This document shows positions 8,312 through 16,494 of a DNA stretch of 25,432 nt, piece by piece. The notes beneath the pieces are model-generated. The model was not told where the DNA came from. It saw only the letters and a list, made by a program, of their open reading frames with translations, and did not search any database. The position numbers were made by a program, and so were the translations under genes. Origin of the DNA: Flavobacteriaceae bacterium UBA6231 (lineage in GTDB: Bacteria > Bacteroidota > Bacteroidia > Flavobacteriales > Flavobacteriaceae); assembly GCA_002441545.1 (NCBI GenBank), contig DJWL01000028.1:1-25432 (forward strand), written 5' to 3'. The number at the start of each line of letters is the position of its first letter. Positions within the stretch are counted from its first letter, which is position 1.

Positions 8312-9197
8312 GTTTTAGTGTTATAGTATTGTTGTTTTTACTATAAGTTAAATGTAAAGGTAAAGTAATTGATTGTAAAGCTATGTTCATATTGTTATGA
8401 GAAAAGCCGCCAGTAAATAATTGTTTTGTATCTATGTTATCGGCTATAATAGTTACGCCATATTGTCTTTCAAATTCTGATAAAACTTCTCTAAAGGGTA
8501 AGCTTTTAAACAGACTTTCGTTATTTAACCATGAAGGCGTTGGGCTGTTTTCTTTTTCTTTAGCAATTTTTCCCCCATCAATAATTAAAAAACTGTCACC
8601 AGCTTTTAATTTGGTAAGTTGAGAATTAAATGTAACGCCAACAACACCTTCATAGCAAATAACCTCAAAATAATGATCTCTTTGTTTGATATTAAATTGA
8701 GTTCCATATACGGTAACGGTTCCAGCTTTGGTTATCACGTTAAATGTTGATCCTTTAGCTACTTTAAAAAAGGCTTCTCCATCAAGTTCAACATTACGTT
8801 CATTTTTCCAAGATTTTTTATTGTAGGCCAAAAAAGTTTTTGCATTAAGTGATACTGTAGAAGCGTCAGGCAATTCAACAGTTGTTTTTTCAGCTAACGA
8901 TGTTGATATGGTTGTATCAATAGTAGTTGTGTAATAATATAAACTGAAACAAATAGCTAAAATCGCAGCAACTTTAATAAATGGTTTAACCCAATTGGTT
9001 TGTTTTTTTGAAGAATGAATAGATTTCAAAACACGGTCAAGTTCTTTTGATGTATCAAAATCTTCTGCCTTAAAAGCTTTTGCACCATTTGATAATTTCA
9101 CTAAATCATCATAATCTTCAAGCTTTTTAAACGCTTCAAGTTCTTGATCATTTAGATCATTATCTAACCATTTTGATATTAAATATTCTTTTTCCAT
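8304..9197 (-). CDS. FecR family anti-sigma factor
   Basis: A 297-residue inner-membrane regulator. The N-terminal cytoplasmic part (1-68; WLDNDLNDQELEAFKKL) binds the ECF sigma factor. One membrane segment spans about 72-90. The periplasmic FecR domain covers about 103-200 (VELPDASTVSLNAKTFLAY, VELDGEAFFKVAKG, VYGTQFNI), followed by a DUF4974-type tail (about 225-297; LPFREVLSEFERQYGVTI). In this family the periplasmic part contacts the STN domain of the partner TonB receptor when ligand is bound and releases the sigma factor. It lies 75 bases after the sigma gene. That gap holds a promoter-like element shared with the divergent lipoprotein. Its stop codon overlaps the receptor's probable GTG start. 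Confidence 0.92.
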   Translation of the reverse strand: MEKEYLISKWLDNDLNDQELEAFKKLEDYDDLVKLSNGAKAFKAEDFDTSKELDRVLKSIHSSKKQTNWVKPFIKVAAILAICFSLYYYTTTIDTTISTSLAEKTTVELPDASTVSLNAKTFLAYNKKSWKNERNVELDGEAFFKVAKGSTFNVITKAGTVTVYGTQFNIKQRDHYFEVICYEGVVGVTFNSQLTKLKAGDSFLIIDGGKIAKEKENSPTPSWLNNESLFKSLPFREVLSEFERQYGVTIIADNIDTKQLFTGGFSHNNMNIALQSITLPLHLTYSKNNNTITLKRD

Positions 9198-9212
9198 GTT
9201 TTCTTAATACAA

Positions 9213-9245
9213 CTATATAACAATTAACACTTATTTTTTCCTACC
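9213..9245 (-). promoter_or_regulatory. Putative ECF-sigma promoter upstream of fecR
   Basis: Read on the minus strand, GGTAGGAA begins at 9245 and TGTTATATA begins at 9222. The same two blocks at exactly the same spacing occur on the plus strand at 9837-9868, ahead of the divergent lipoprotein. About 23 of 32 positions match without gaps. The element ends 15 bases before the fecR ATG, giving a short leader. Assignment to the sigma factor encoded next door is inference. Confidence 0.6.
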
Positions 9246-9272
9246 TAGTTTAATAAAATTATTTTTTTAAAA

Positions 9273-9788
9273 CTATAGTTCTTTTATTTCTTGTCTTAAT
9301 TTTTCCAAAGCGCCATAAATTCTTTTTTCAACAGCTTTCGTTGAAATATCTAAAATTTCTGCAATTTCTTTAAACCGTTTTCCTTCAACTCGATTCATTA
9401 AAAAAGCCACTCGTTGTGCTTCTGTTAAATTTGAAAGTGCTCTTTGTAATTTTTCCATATACTGGTTTTCCTGCATTAAAAACTCAGGGTTTTCATTGGT
9501 ATATGATTTAGGCTTGGTTTGCTGATGTTTTAAAACAACCTTTTGATGAGCAACTTCATTTAACATTAAATTGTTACCTGTTGTAAATAGAAAACTTTTT
9601 GCTTTGTCGGGAGATATTTTTGAACAATTCTCCCATAATTTAATAAATGCTTCTTGAACCTTGTCTTTGGGGTTCAATAGCTCACCAAATTTATAATACA
9701 AATAGTTGTGTAAATCTTTGGAGTGCTTATTGAAAATGGAAGAGAAAAGATGCTCTTCGCAAATATTGTCATGAAGTTGTTTCTCCAT
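9273..9788 (-). CDS. ECF-type RNA polymerase sigma-70 factor
   Basis: A 171-residue sigma factor with region 2 (about 10-75; FNKHSKDLHNYLYYKF, VQEAFIKLWENCSKI) and region 4 (about 110-168; LSNLTEAQRVAFLMNRVEGK, then the helix-turn-helix RFKEIAEILDISTKAVEKRI). Regions 1.1 and 3 are absent, as in extracytoplasmic-function sigmas. It is FecI-like and sits directly before fecR and a TonB receptor, the standard transmembrane-signalling cassette of Bacteroidota. It probably transcribes fecR and the receptor operon, and also the divergent lipoprotein, from the GGTAGGAA elements. No such element is visible before the sigma gene itself, which may therefore use a housekeeping promoter. Confidence 0.93.
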   Translation of the reverse strand: MEKQLHDNICEEHLFSSIFNKHSKDLHNYLYYKFGELLNPKDKVQEAFIKLWENCSKISPDKAKSFLFTTGNNLMLNEVAHQKVVLKHQQTKPKSYTNENPEFLMQENQYMEKLQRALSNLTEAQRVAFLMNRVEGKRFKEIAEILDISTKAVEKRIYGALEKLRQEIKEL

Positions 9789-9836
9789 TATTATATTGTG
9801 GTTTAAGGCACTAAAATATAAAAAAAGGAAACAAGG

Positions 9837-9869
9837 GGTAGGAATTTTTAAATCTAAAATGTTTTATAA
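9837..9869 (+). promoter_or_regulatory. Putative ECF-sigma promoter of the acidic lipoprotein
   Basis: GGTAGGAA at 9837-9844 and TGTTTTATA at 9860-9868 match the fecR upstream element in sequence and spacing. The element leaves a leader of about 38 bases before the ATG at 9908. It supports common control of the divergent lipoprotein with the receptor operon. Confidence 0.6.
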
Positions 9870-9907
9870 TCAAAAAGCGCCTCATGTTAAACTAAAAATT
9901 ATATATC

Positions 9908-11644
9908 ATGAAAAGATTACTATTACTACCTTTTTTTGCCCTTTTAATGTTTATGTCTTGTCAGCAAGAAGTTGTCGACGTGACTGCACCTACAGAAGGA
10001 GAAGCACTTGTTGCATCATCAACGCTAACAAGTTTTATGGCCAAAACATCTATCAAAGACGGGTCTGAAGACAATATCATTGACAGAGCAAATTGTCTGT
10101 CAGTTGATTTACCCGTTACGGTTATTGTGAATGGTATTGAAATCATTATTGATTCTAAAGAAGATTATGCAGCTATTAAAGCTGTTTTTGATGAGTTTGA
10201 TGACGATGATGATAATTTGGAAATAATGTTCCCTATCACCATTATTTTATCAGACCATACTGAAGTAACTATTAACAGTAGTGCAGAACTACAAGAATTG
10301 GTACAGCAATGTATTGGTGAGGATGAGCCGGACGACGATATTGAGTGTATAGACTTCCAATACCCTATTTCGTTTTCAATCTATAACACACAGTTCCAAG
10401 TGATTGATGTTGTGACTGTTGAAAGCGACAGACAATTACATCATTTTATTGAACGTGTTAAAGATGGAGAGGTTTTTGCCAGTATTGATTTTCCTGTAAC
10501 CATGGTGTTAAGCGATGGGTCAACTGTAGTGGTTAACAATAATCAAGAATTGCAAGCTACCATTCAAGATGCCAAAGATGCCTGTGACGAAGATGATGAT
10601 AATGATTTTCATGACCATGATTTTACTAAAGAACGTCTAGACTCACTTTTGGTTACGTGTCCATGGGTTGTTCATGATGTGGACAGAAACGGAGAGAATT
10701 TAAATGATCAATATCGTGATTTCGCAATGATATTTAAAGAAGGTGGAATAGTTAAAGTACGCGCAAGAAATGGGGATATGCTAACAGGTACTTGGAGCAC
10801 ACGTATTACAGATCACGGAGCCTTAATAAAACTGGAATTTGACACCTTAGTTGATTTTACCTTAGAATGGTTTGTTTATGATATTGAATACGATAGAATA
10901 AAACTATTTACCGAAGGAGGAAATAAAATAATCTTGGAAAAGAAATGCGACATAGTTTTTGAACAAACCATAGAGAGGATAAAAAATTACTTAACAGAAT
11001 GTTATTGGGGAGTTGATAGATTAAATGTAAATGGAAGTGACAAAGAAGATGATTATATAGGTACACCTTTAAAGTTCTTTGCAGATGGCACTGTTAAGAT
11101 TCGTGTGAACGGAGAGTTTATAGCCGGAACATGGGATGTCTTGCAAGTGAATCTTGGTTTTGCATTACAAATACACCTAGAAGGCAGAGCCGATTTAGAA
11201 TTGGTATGGTTAATTACATCTTTGGAACCCGATTTTATTAAGCTTGAAAACTTGAACAATAAAATGGAGTTGGAAAGACATTGTTTTGGTGGTGATGCCG
11301 ATGTAACTTTTATTGAAAATGTGCTTAATGCAGGTGTTTGGAGCGTAGCGCTTTACAAAGATGGCGATAATGATAAAACAAGCGACTATTTTATGTACAG
11401 TATGGATTTCATGGAAAATGGATGGGTAAAAGTAACAGACCCAAACAACGGAATCATAGATGGTTCTTGGCTATCTTATAGAAATGATGGTTTACGTCTT
11501 GCTTTAAATTTTGGAATCGAACCACCGTTCCAAGAGCTTAATTACAGATGGAAAATAACCTCGGTTTCAGAAACAAAAATCGAATTAAAAGATTTTAGTT
11601 CAAGCGGAACTGTTGAAAGGACATTGATATTAGAACGACAATAG
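9908..11644 (+). CDS. Large acidic modular lipoprotein, function unknown
   Basis: A 578-residue lipoprotein (lipobox FMSC, C18), so probably surface or outer-membrane anchored. I do not recognise a named family. Four N-terminal modules of about 35 residues (starting near 62, 103, 147 and 190) share the form LPVTVxxxxGxxxxVxxxxEL, for example DFPVTMVLSDGSTVVVNNNQ. Asp/Glu-rich linkers (about 96-103, 138-146, 227-238) separate them. Three C-terminal modules of about 110 residues follow (about 239-347, 349-459, 464-578), each with W near the start, GxW in the middle and a closing I-x-LE strand; they look like lipocalin-type beta barrels. Modules one and two each hold a Cys pair (251/347, 365/459) and the third has none. 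It is divergent from the ECF sigma operon and shares its promoter motif, so it is likely part of the same uptake response. Confidence 0.75.
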   Translation: MKRLLLLPFFALLMFMSCQQEVVDVTAPTEGEALVASSTLTSFMAKTSIKDGSEDNIIDRANCLSVDLPVTVIVNGIEIIIDSKEDYAAIKAVFDEFDDDDDNLEIMFPITIILSDHTEVTINSSAELQELVQQCIGEDEPDDDIECIDFQYPISFSIYNTQFQVIDVVTVESDRQLHHFIERVKDGEVFASIDFPVTMVLSDGSTVVVNNNQELQATIQDAKDACDEDDDNDFHDHDFTKERLDSLLVTCPWVVHDVDRNGENLNDQYRDFAMIFKEGGIVKVRARNGDMLTGTWSTRITDHGALIKLEFDTLVDFTLEWFVYDIEYDRIKLFTEGGNKIILEKKCDIVFEQTIERIKNYLTECYWGVDRLNVNGSDKEDDYIGTPLKFFADGTVKIRVNGEFIAGTWDVLQVNLGFALQIHLEGRADLELVWLITSLEPDFIKLENLNNKMELERHCFGGDADVTFIENVLNAGVWSVALYKDGDNDKTSDYFMYSMDFMENGWVKVTDPNNGIIDGSWLSYRNDGLRLALNFGIEPPFQELNYRWKITSVSETKIELKDFSSSGTVERTLILERQ

Positions 11645-11708
11645 AAATAAAGGAAGATTTTCATAAATTCGGTTGGTTAGGTTAATTATTTAAATTTCCT
11701 TTATATAG

Positions 11709-11742
11709 GCTGTCAAATCTATTGATTTGACAGCTTTTTTTT
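11709..11742 (+). terminator. Rho-independent terminator after the acidic lipoprotein
   Basis: A perfect 11-bp stem (GCTGTCAAATC / GATTTGACAGC) with loop TATT is followed by eight T. It is placed 64 bases after the lipoprotein stop. Confidence 0.92.
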
Positions 11743-11791
11743 ATTCCTGCTTTTTTATAGTTTGATACTTCAATAATACACTTCAAATCCT

Positions 11792-11799
11792 TAAATTTG
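11792..11799 (+). promoter_or_regulatory. Promoter -7 element for ffh
   Basis: TAAATTTG matches TAnnTTTG and ends 26 bases before the ffh start codon. No convincing -33 element at the right spacing. Confidence 0.45.
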
Positions 11800-11825
11800 C
11801 CCATCTTAAAATTTGAAGAAGAACT

Positions 11826-13154
11826 ATGTTTAATAATTTAAGCGATAAGTTAGATAAAGCGTTACATGTTTTAAAAGGGCATGGAAGTATTACAGAAGTT
11901 AATGTTGCCGAAACTTTAAAAGAAGTTAGACGTGCGCTTTTAGATGCCGATGTTAACTTTAAAATAGCAAAAGATTTTACAACTAAAGTAAAAGAAAAAG
12001 CATTAGGACAGAATGTTTTAACCACATTACAACCAGGTCAGTTAATGGTTAAAATCGTTAAGGACGAATTAACCGAACTTATGGGTGGCGATGCAGAGGG
12101 AATCAATTTATCTGGTACTCCAAGTATTATTTTAATGTCAGGTTTACAAGGTTCTGGTAAAACAACTTTTTCTGGAAAGCTTGCTAATTATCTTAAAAAT
12201 AAAAAATCTAAAAAACCATTATTAGTTGCCTGTGATGTGTATCGTCCCGCGGCTATTGACCAATTACATATTGTAGGTGAACAAATTGGTATCGAGGTTT
12301 TTAGCGATAAAGGAAATAATAATCCCGTGGCTATAGCTAAGGCTGGTATTGCCCACGCTAAAGCAAATGGTTATAATGTAGTTATTATAGATACTGCTGG
12401 TCGATTGGCTGTTGATGAGGTTATGATGACCGAAATATCAAACATTCATAAAGCTATTCAACCACAAGAAACGTTGTTTGTGGTAGATTCTATGACGGGT
12501 CAAGATGCTGTTAATACGGCTAAGGCTTTTAACGATGTTTTGAATTTTGATGGTGTTATCCTTACTAAATTAGATGGTGATACGCGTGGGGGAGCTGCTA
12601 TTTCTATTAAATCGGTAGTTAATAAACCTATTAAGTTTATTGGTACTGGTGAGAAAATGGAAGCTATAGATGTGTTTTATCCATCACGTATGGCAGATCG
12701 TATTCTTGGCATGGGTGACGTTGTTTCGTTAGTTGAAAGAGCACAGGAACAATTTGACGAGGAAGAAGCTAGAAAACTTCAAAAGAAGATTGCCAAAAAC
12801 CAATTTGGATTTGATGATTTCTTAAAACAAATTCAGCAAATCAAGAAAATGGGGAATATGAAAGACCTTATGGGGATGATTCCTGGCGCTGGAAAAATGC
12901 TGAAAGATGTTGATATTGATGATGATGCTTTTAAAGGTATTGAAGCTATTATTCACTCCATGACACCAAAAGAAAGAACAAATCCAGCCATTATTAATGC
13001 AAGTAGAAAGGTTAGAATAGGAAAAGGTTCAGGCACATCAGTGCAACAAGTTAATCAGTTGTTAAAGCAATTTGACCAAATGAGTAAAATGATGAAAATG
13101 ATGCAAGGTGGCGGCGGAAAAAAAATGATGCAAATGATGAAAAACATGCGTTAA
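11826..13154 (+). CDS. ffh: Signal recognition particle protein Ffh (SRP54)
   Basis: A 442-residue GTPase that binds signal sequences of nascent membrane proteins together with 4.5S RNA and delivers them to FtsY at the membrane. The N domain spans about 1-85 and the G domain about 86-295: P-loop GLQGSGKTT at 106-114, DVYRPAAIDQL, DTAGRL, TKLDGDTRGG, and the closing GTGEKMEAIDVFYPSRMADR. The methionine-rich M domain forms the rest, with the RNA-binding segment SMTPKERTNPAIINASRKVR and a Met-rich tail MSKMMKMMQGGGGKKMMQMM. The length is standard. folD follows 39 bases downstream on the same strand and may be co-transcribed. Confidence 0.98.
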   Translation: MFNNLSDKLDKALHVLKGHGSITEVNVAETLKEVRRALLDADVNFKIAKDFTTKVKEKALGQNVLTTLQPGQLMVKIVKDELTELMGGDAEGINLSGTPSIILMSGLQGSGKTTFSGKLANYLKNKKSKKPLLVACDVYRPAAIDQLHIVGEQIGIEVFSDKGNNNPVAIAKAGIAHAKANGYNVVIIDTAGRLAVDEVMMTEISNIHKAIQPQETLFVVDSMTGQDAVNTAKAFNDVLNFDGVILTKLDGDTRGGAAISIKSVVNKPIKFIGTGEKMEAIDVFYPSRMADRILGMGDVVSLVERAQEQFDEEEARKLQKKIAKNQFGFDDFLKQIQQIKKMGNMKDLMGMIPGAGKMLKDVDIDDDAFKGIEAIIHSMTPKERTNPAIINASRKVRIGKGSGTSVQQVNQLLKQFDQMSKMMKMMQGGGGKKMMQMMKNMR

Positions 13155-13193
13155 TTAGTTTTACTAAAAGAGATTAAATAAAATAGACTACAC

Positions 13194-14075
13194 ATGACAA
13201 TTTTAGACGGGAAAAAGACAAGCGACGATATTAAAAATGAAATCGCTGCAGAGGTAAAAAAAATGAAGGATAAAGGTGAAAAAGTGCCTCATTTGGCAGC
13301 TATTATTGTCGGGAATGATGGAGCTAGTTTAACCTATGTTGGTAGTAAAGTGAAAGCTTGTGAGCGTGTTGGTTTTGAGTCAACCCTAATCCAAATGTCA
13401 AATACAGCCAGCGAAATAGAATTATTGGATAAAATTTATGAGCTTAATGAAAATCCCAATATAGACGGGTATATCGTCCAGTTGCCTTTACCACCTCAAA
13501 TTGACACACAAAAAGTACTGTTGGCGGTCAATCCTGACAAAGATGTTGATGGATTTCACCCAACCAATTTTGGTAAAATGGCATTGGATATGTCAACTTT
13601 TATTCCAGCTACTCCATTTGGAATATTGGAATTGTTAGAACGTTACGGCGTTGAAACTAAAGGAAAACATACTGTTGTAATTGGTCGTTCGCATATTGTT
13701 GGTCGCCCTATGAGTATTTTAATGGGAAGAAAAGGATTTCCAGGAAATTCAACAGTAACATTAACTCATAGCCATACAAAAAACATTACTCAAATCACAT
13801 CACAAGCAGATATTATTATCTCAGCCTTAGGCGTGCCAAACTTCTTAAAAGCAGAAATGGTTAAAGATGATGCTGTTGTTATTGATGTTGGTATCACAAG
13901 AGTTGCAGACGAATCTTCACCAAGAGGATATAAAATTACTGGAGATGTTGACTTTGATAATGTGAGTAAAAAAGCCAGTTTTATAACACCCGTTCCGGGA
14001 GGAGTAGGGCCAATGACTATCGCTATGTTACTTAAAAACACATTATTGGCAAGAGAGCGTCATAGGATGCAATAG
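13194..14075 (+). CDS. folD: Bifunctional methylenetetrahydrofolate dehydrogenase / methenyltetrahydrofolate cyclohydrolase FolD
   Basis: A 293-residue cytoplasmic enzyme interconverting 5,10-methylene-, 5,10-methenyl- and 10-formyl-tetrahydrofolate with NADP, feeding one-carbon units to purine and formyl-Met synthesis. Motifs visible are YVGSKVKACERVGF (catalytic Lys in YVxxK), DGYIVQLPLPPQID, KDVDGFHPTNFG, the Rossmann GRSHIVGRPMS, and the C-terminal TPVPGGVGPMTIAMLL. The length is typical. It is convergent with the VOC gene, with only eight bases between the stop codons. Confidence 0.97.
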   Translation: MTILDGKKTSDDIKNEIAAEVKKMKDKGEKVPHLAAIIVGNDGASLTYVGSKVKACERVGFESTLIQMSNTASEIELLDKIYELNENPNIDGYIVQLPLPPQIDTQKVLLAVNPDKDVDGFHPTNFGKMALDMSTFIPATPFGILELLERYGVETKGKHTVVIGRSHIVGRPMSILMGRKGFPGNSTVTLTHSHTKNITQITSQADIIISALGVPNFLKAEMVKDDAVVIDVGITRVADESSPRGYKITGDVDFDNVSKKASFITPVPGGVGPMTIAMLLKNTLLARERHRMQ

Positions 14076-14083
14076 TTTTTAGG

Positions 14084-14506
14084 CTATTTAGCAAATAATT
14101 GACTTAAATCTTTAAAAGCTTTAAATTCTAAAGCATTCCCGGCGGGATCATAAAAAAACACGGTAGCTTGTTCGCCAACTTGACCAACAAATCTAATATA
14201 AGGTTCAATTACGAATTGAACCTTTTTTTGCTTTAAATGCTCTGCAAAAGTTTGAAAATCATCCCAAGGTAAAACTACTCCAAAATGTGGTACTGGCACA
14301 TCTTTTCCATCTACGGGGTTGGTGTGTAAAGTTTCTTCAGATTTTGGCTTATAATGTATCACAAGTTGATGTCCAAAAAAATTAAAATCAACCCAATGAT
14401 CACTGCTTCTACCTTCTGAGCAGTTTAATACGTCTCTGTAAAACGCTCTACATTCATCTAAATTATGAACTGGAATTGCTAAATGAAAAGGAGAAATTAT
14501 TGCCAT
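14084..14506 (-). CDS. VOC (glyoxalase/bleomycin resistance/dioxygenase) family protein
   Basis: A 140-residue protein with one vicinal-oxygen-chelate unit made of two beta-alpha-beta-beta-beta modules. The first opens with PFHLAIPVHNLDECRAFYRDVLNC and the second with PHFGVVLPWDDFQTFAEHLK, ending VFFYDPAGNALEFKAFKD. The ending (DPxGNxLEF) supplies the usual metal-binding Glu, and the His of PFHLAI and of PHFGV are probable metal ligands. Members range over isomerases, dioxygenases and drug-binding proteins, so no substrate is assigned. It is the last gene of the seven-gene minus-strand run, five bases after rluF. Confidence 0.85.
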   Translation of the reverse strand: MAIISPFHLAIPVHNLDECRAFYRDVLNCSEGRSSDHWVDFNFFGHQLVIHYKPKSEETLHTNPVDGKDVPVPHFGVVLPWDDFQTFAEHLKQKKVQFVIEPYIRFVGQVGEQATVFFYDPAGNALEFKAFKDLSQLFAK

Positions 14507-14511
14507 ATTTA

Positions 14512-15279
14512 TTAGTTTCTTTGATTTCTTGGTCTTGTTATTGATTTAATGTAGGTTTTAGTTGAGTCTTCAATTAACAGATTAAGTTCTTTTAATTCTT
14601 CTTTAGTTAATTCTCTAAATTTTCCAACCGGCATATCTAGTTTTATGTTCATAATCCTAACCCGTTTTAATGTTTCTACTTCGTAATTTAGGTATTCACA
14701 CATGCGACGAATTTGCCTGTTTAAGCCTTGTGTTAAAATGATTCTAAATTCAAAAGTACTTAATTTTTCAACCTTACATTTTTTTGTAACCCGATCTAAA
14801 TCGGTCAACGGAATTCCACCAGACATACGTTCAATAAAAGTTTGTGATATGGGTTTATCAACTTTTACAATATATTCTTTTTCATGGTTATTGCTGGCTC
14901 TCAGTATTTTATTAACGATGTCGCCATCGTCAGTAAGTAAAATTAAGCCTTCACTGGGTTTGTCTAATCTTCCAATAGGAAAAATACGTTTTGGATACTT
15001 TATGAAATCAATAATATTATCCTTTTCAACACTGGTATCTGTTGTGCAAACTATACCAACAGGTTTGTTAAAAGCTAAATAAACAAATGATTCTTTAGTG
15101 TCTGTGATAGGTTTTCCGTCAACTTCAATAACATCACTCGCACTTATTTTTGTACCCATTTCTGGTATTACACCATTAATAGTAACACGGCCTGCTTCAA
15201 TAAGTTTATCGGCTTCTCTTCGTGAACAATACCCTACTTCACTTAAATATTTATTGATTCTTTTTAATTGCTCTTCCAT
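14512..15279 (-). CDS. rluF: 23S rRNA pseudouridine synthase RluF
   Basis: A 255-residue RNA-modifying enzyme. An S4 RNA-binding domain (about 5-55; RINKYLSEVGYCSRREADKL) precedes an RsuA/RluB/E/F-type catalytic domain with the active Asp in GRLDKPSEGLILLT (D106). The GLNRQIRRMCEYL motif follows, then LKRVRIMNIKL. NNHEKEYIVKVDKPI and the RIMNI segment fit RluF (modifying U2604 of 23S rRNA) better than RluB or RluE. Other members of the RsuA group remain possible. Short basic tail (RPRNQRN). It starts 20 bases after the alpha/beta hydrolase stop. Confidence 0.88.
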   Translation of the reverse strand: MEEQLKRINKYLSEVGYCSRREADKLIEAGRVTINGVIPEMGTKISASDVIEVDGKPITDTKESFVYLAFNKPVGIVCTTDTSVEKDNIIDFIKYPKRIFPIGRLDKPSEGLILLTDDGDIVNKILRASNNHEKEYIVKVDKPISQTFIERMSGGIPLTDLDRVTKKCKVEKLSTFEFRIILTQGLNRQIRRMCEYLNYEVETLKRVRIMNIKLDMPVGKFRELTKEELKELNLLIEDSTKTYIKSITRPRNQRN

Positions 15280-15299
15280 AGGTTACAAAGATAAGAACT

Positions 15300-16127
15300 T
15301 TAATTCTCAATAAATTCTGAAATATGCAGTGTTACAGATTTGTGGTTTAATGAATGACCTAACCCTTGTGTAGTGATAAGTTTACTGTTTTTGTAATTAT
15401 TTTTAATAAGAAGGGCATCATTATACGGAATGATTTTGTCATCTTCATCATGAATAATCAATCCTTCAGAATCAATGGCTTCAATATATTTTGCTGTTGA
15501 AAAAGATTCTGGTAAAGACCCAAATTGTTCTAATATTTCTAAGTCAAGTTGTTCGGTAACACGTTGGTTGTAATTTAACATGTCTGTGTAGCGTTTTAAA
15601 ACATCTTTAAAATCAGAAGGAGCTCCTAAAAGCACTAGCTTTTGAATACTTTTTAATCGGTATTTATTCTGAAAAAAAACCGTAGCCATACCACCTACTG
15701 AATGTCCAACAATAGTGTTTGGTTTGAATTTTTTTGCTACTTCATGTATAAATTCTGCGTAAAGAAGTGCATTAAAAGACTCGCTTCCCGAGTTTCCATG
15801 AGCAGGCGCATCTAATGCGATGATGTTATAATCTTTTTTTTTAAAATGATTTATTAAAGGTTTCCATCTGCCTGAATTACTTTCCCAACCATGAACCAAT
15901 AGTATGGTTTGTTTGGTGCCAATCCATCGATAAGTCATTATTTTATATGAATTATAATGAAGGATTTCTTTGTTAGCTGTTTCTAAAAAATCAGATTGTA
16001 CTTTGTTGATTTGACCTTTTCTGGGTTTTGAAAATAATGATAAAGCTTTGTTTGCTGCGTAAGATTTTGATAGATAACTTAATCCATTAATTGATGAGCC
16101 TACAAGCTTTATTAGTATGGACTCCAT
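15300..16127 (-). CDS. Alpha/beta hydrolase
   Basis: A 275-residue serine hydrolase of unknown substrate. LLVHGWESNSGRW forms the oxyanion-hole strand, GHSVGGM carries the nucleophile S143, IIHDEDDKIIPY supplies the acid and GLGHSLNHKS the catalytic His. This is a complete triad, so the protein is probably active. No clear signal peptide is seen, so it is likely cytoplasmic. Its start codon overlaps the cupin stop by one base (TAATG), indicating translational coupling within the minus-strand operon. Confidence 0.87.
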   Translation of the reverse strand: MESILIKLVGSSINGLSYLSKSYAANKALSLFSKPRKGQINKVQSDFLETANKEILHYNSYKIMTYRWIGTKQTILLVHGWESNSGRWKPLINHFKKKDYNIIALDAPAHGNSGSESFNALLYAEFIHEVAKKFKPNTIVGHSVGGMATVFFQNKYRLKSIQKLVLLGAPSDFKDVLKRYTDMLNYNQRVTEQLDLEILEQFGSLPESFSTAKYIEAIDSEGLIIHDEDDKIIPYNDALLIKNNYKNSKLITTQGLGHSLNHKSVTLHISEFIEN

Positions 16128-16489
16128 TAATCTTCTCTATTAACACTGTTTATTGAAAAAGCAGGTGTGCAGATTGCTAAATATTCACAGGGTTCTGTAT
16201 ACGGATTAGAATATTGAACTCTGGTATTTTTTTCAATTTTAATCGACTGTCCAGCTTCCAATACAATTTGCTCGCCTTCAATAATAAATTGTTTTTTTCC
16301 TTTTATAATAAATGTGAATTCATCAAATTCTGGTGTTTGAAAAGGCTCACTCCAACCAGCAGGAGCAATCATATGAGCTATACTAATTTTTGAATTTCCA
16401 TCTGTAGCCAAACCAAAATGTTCTTTAATTACTTTACCATCATTGGTTGGTACTATAAATGGGTTATTTTGAATGGTATATTTTTTCAT
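16127..16489 (-). CDS. Small cupin-domain protein
   Basis: A 120-residue single-domain cupin. The second half shows the cupin strand pattern: FDEFTFIIKGKKQFIIEGEQ, then LEAGQSIKIEKNTRVQYSNP, then CEYLAICTPAF. Metal ligands are partly visible (H39 in IAHMIAP, E-x-E in the FDEF strand), but the canonical HxH pair is not obvious, so metal binding is uncertain. Single-domain cupins include isomerases, dioxygenases and ligand-sensing proteins. It is translationally coupled to the downstream alpha/beta hydrolase and starts five bases after the YitT gene. Confidence 0.8.
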   Translation of the reverse strand: MKKYTIQNNPFIVPTNDGKVIKEHFGLATDGNSKISIAHMIAPAGWSEPFQTPEFDEFTFIIKGKKQFIIEGEQIVLEAGQSIKIEKNTRVQYSNPYTEPCEYLAICTPAFSINSVNRED

Positions 16490-16494
16490 TTCAA

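Noticed and set aside
9796..10068. 90-codon plus-strand reading frame overlapping the start of the acidic lipoprotein
   Set aside because: Its end overlaps the real lipoprotein signal peptide in another frame, and its own sequence has no signal, domain or typical composition.
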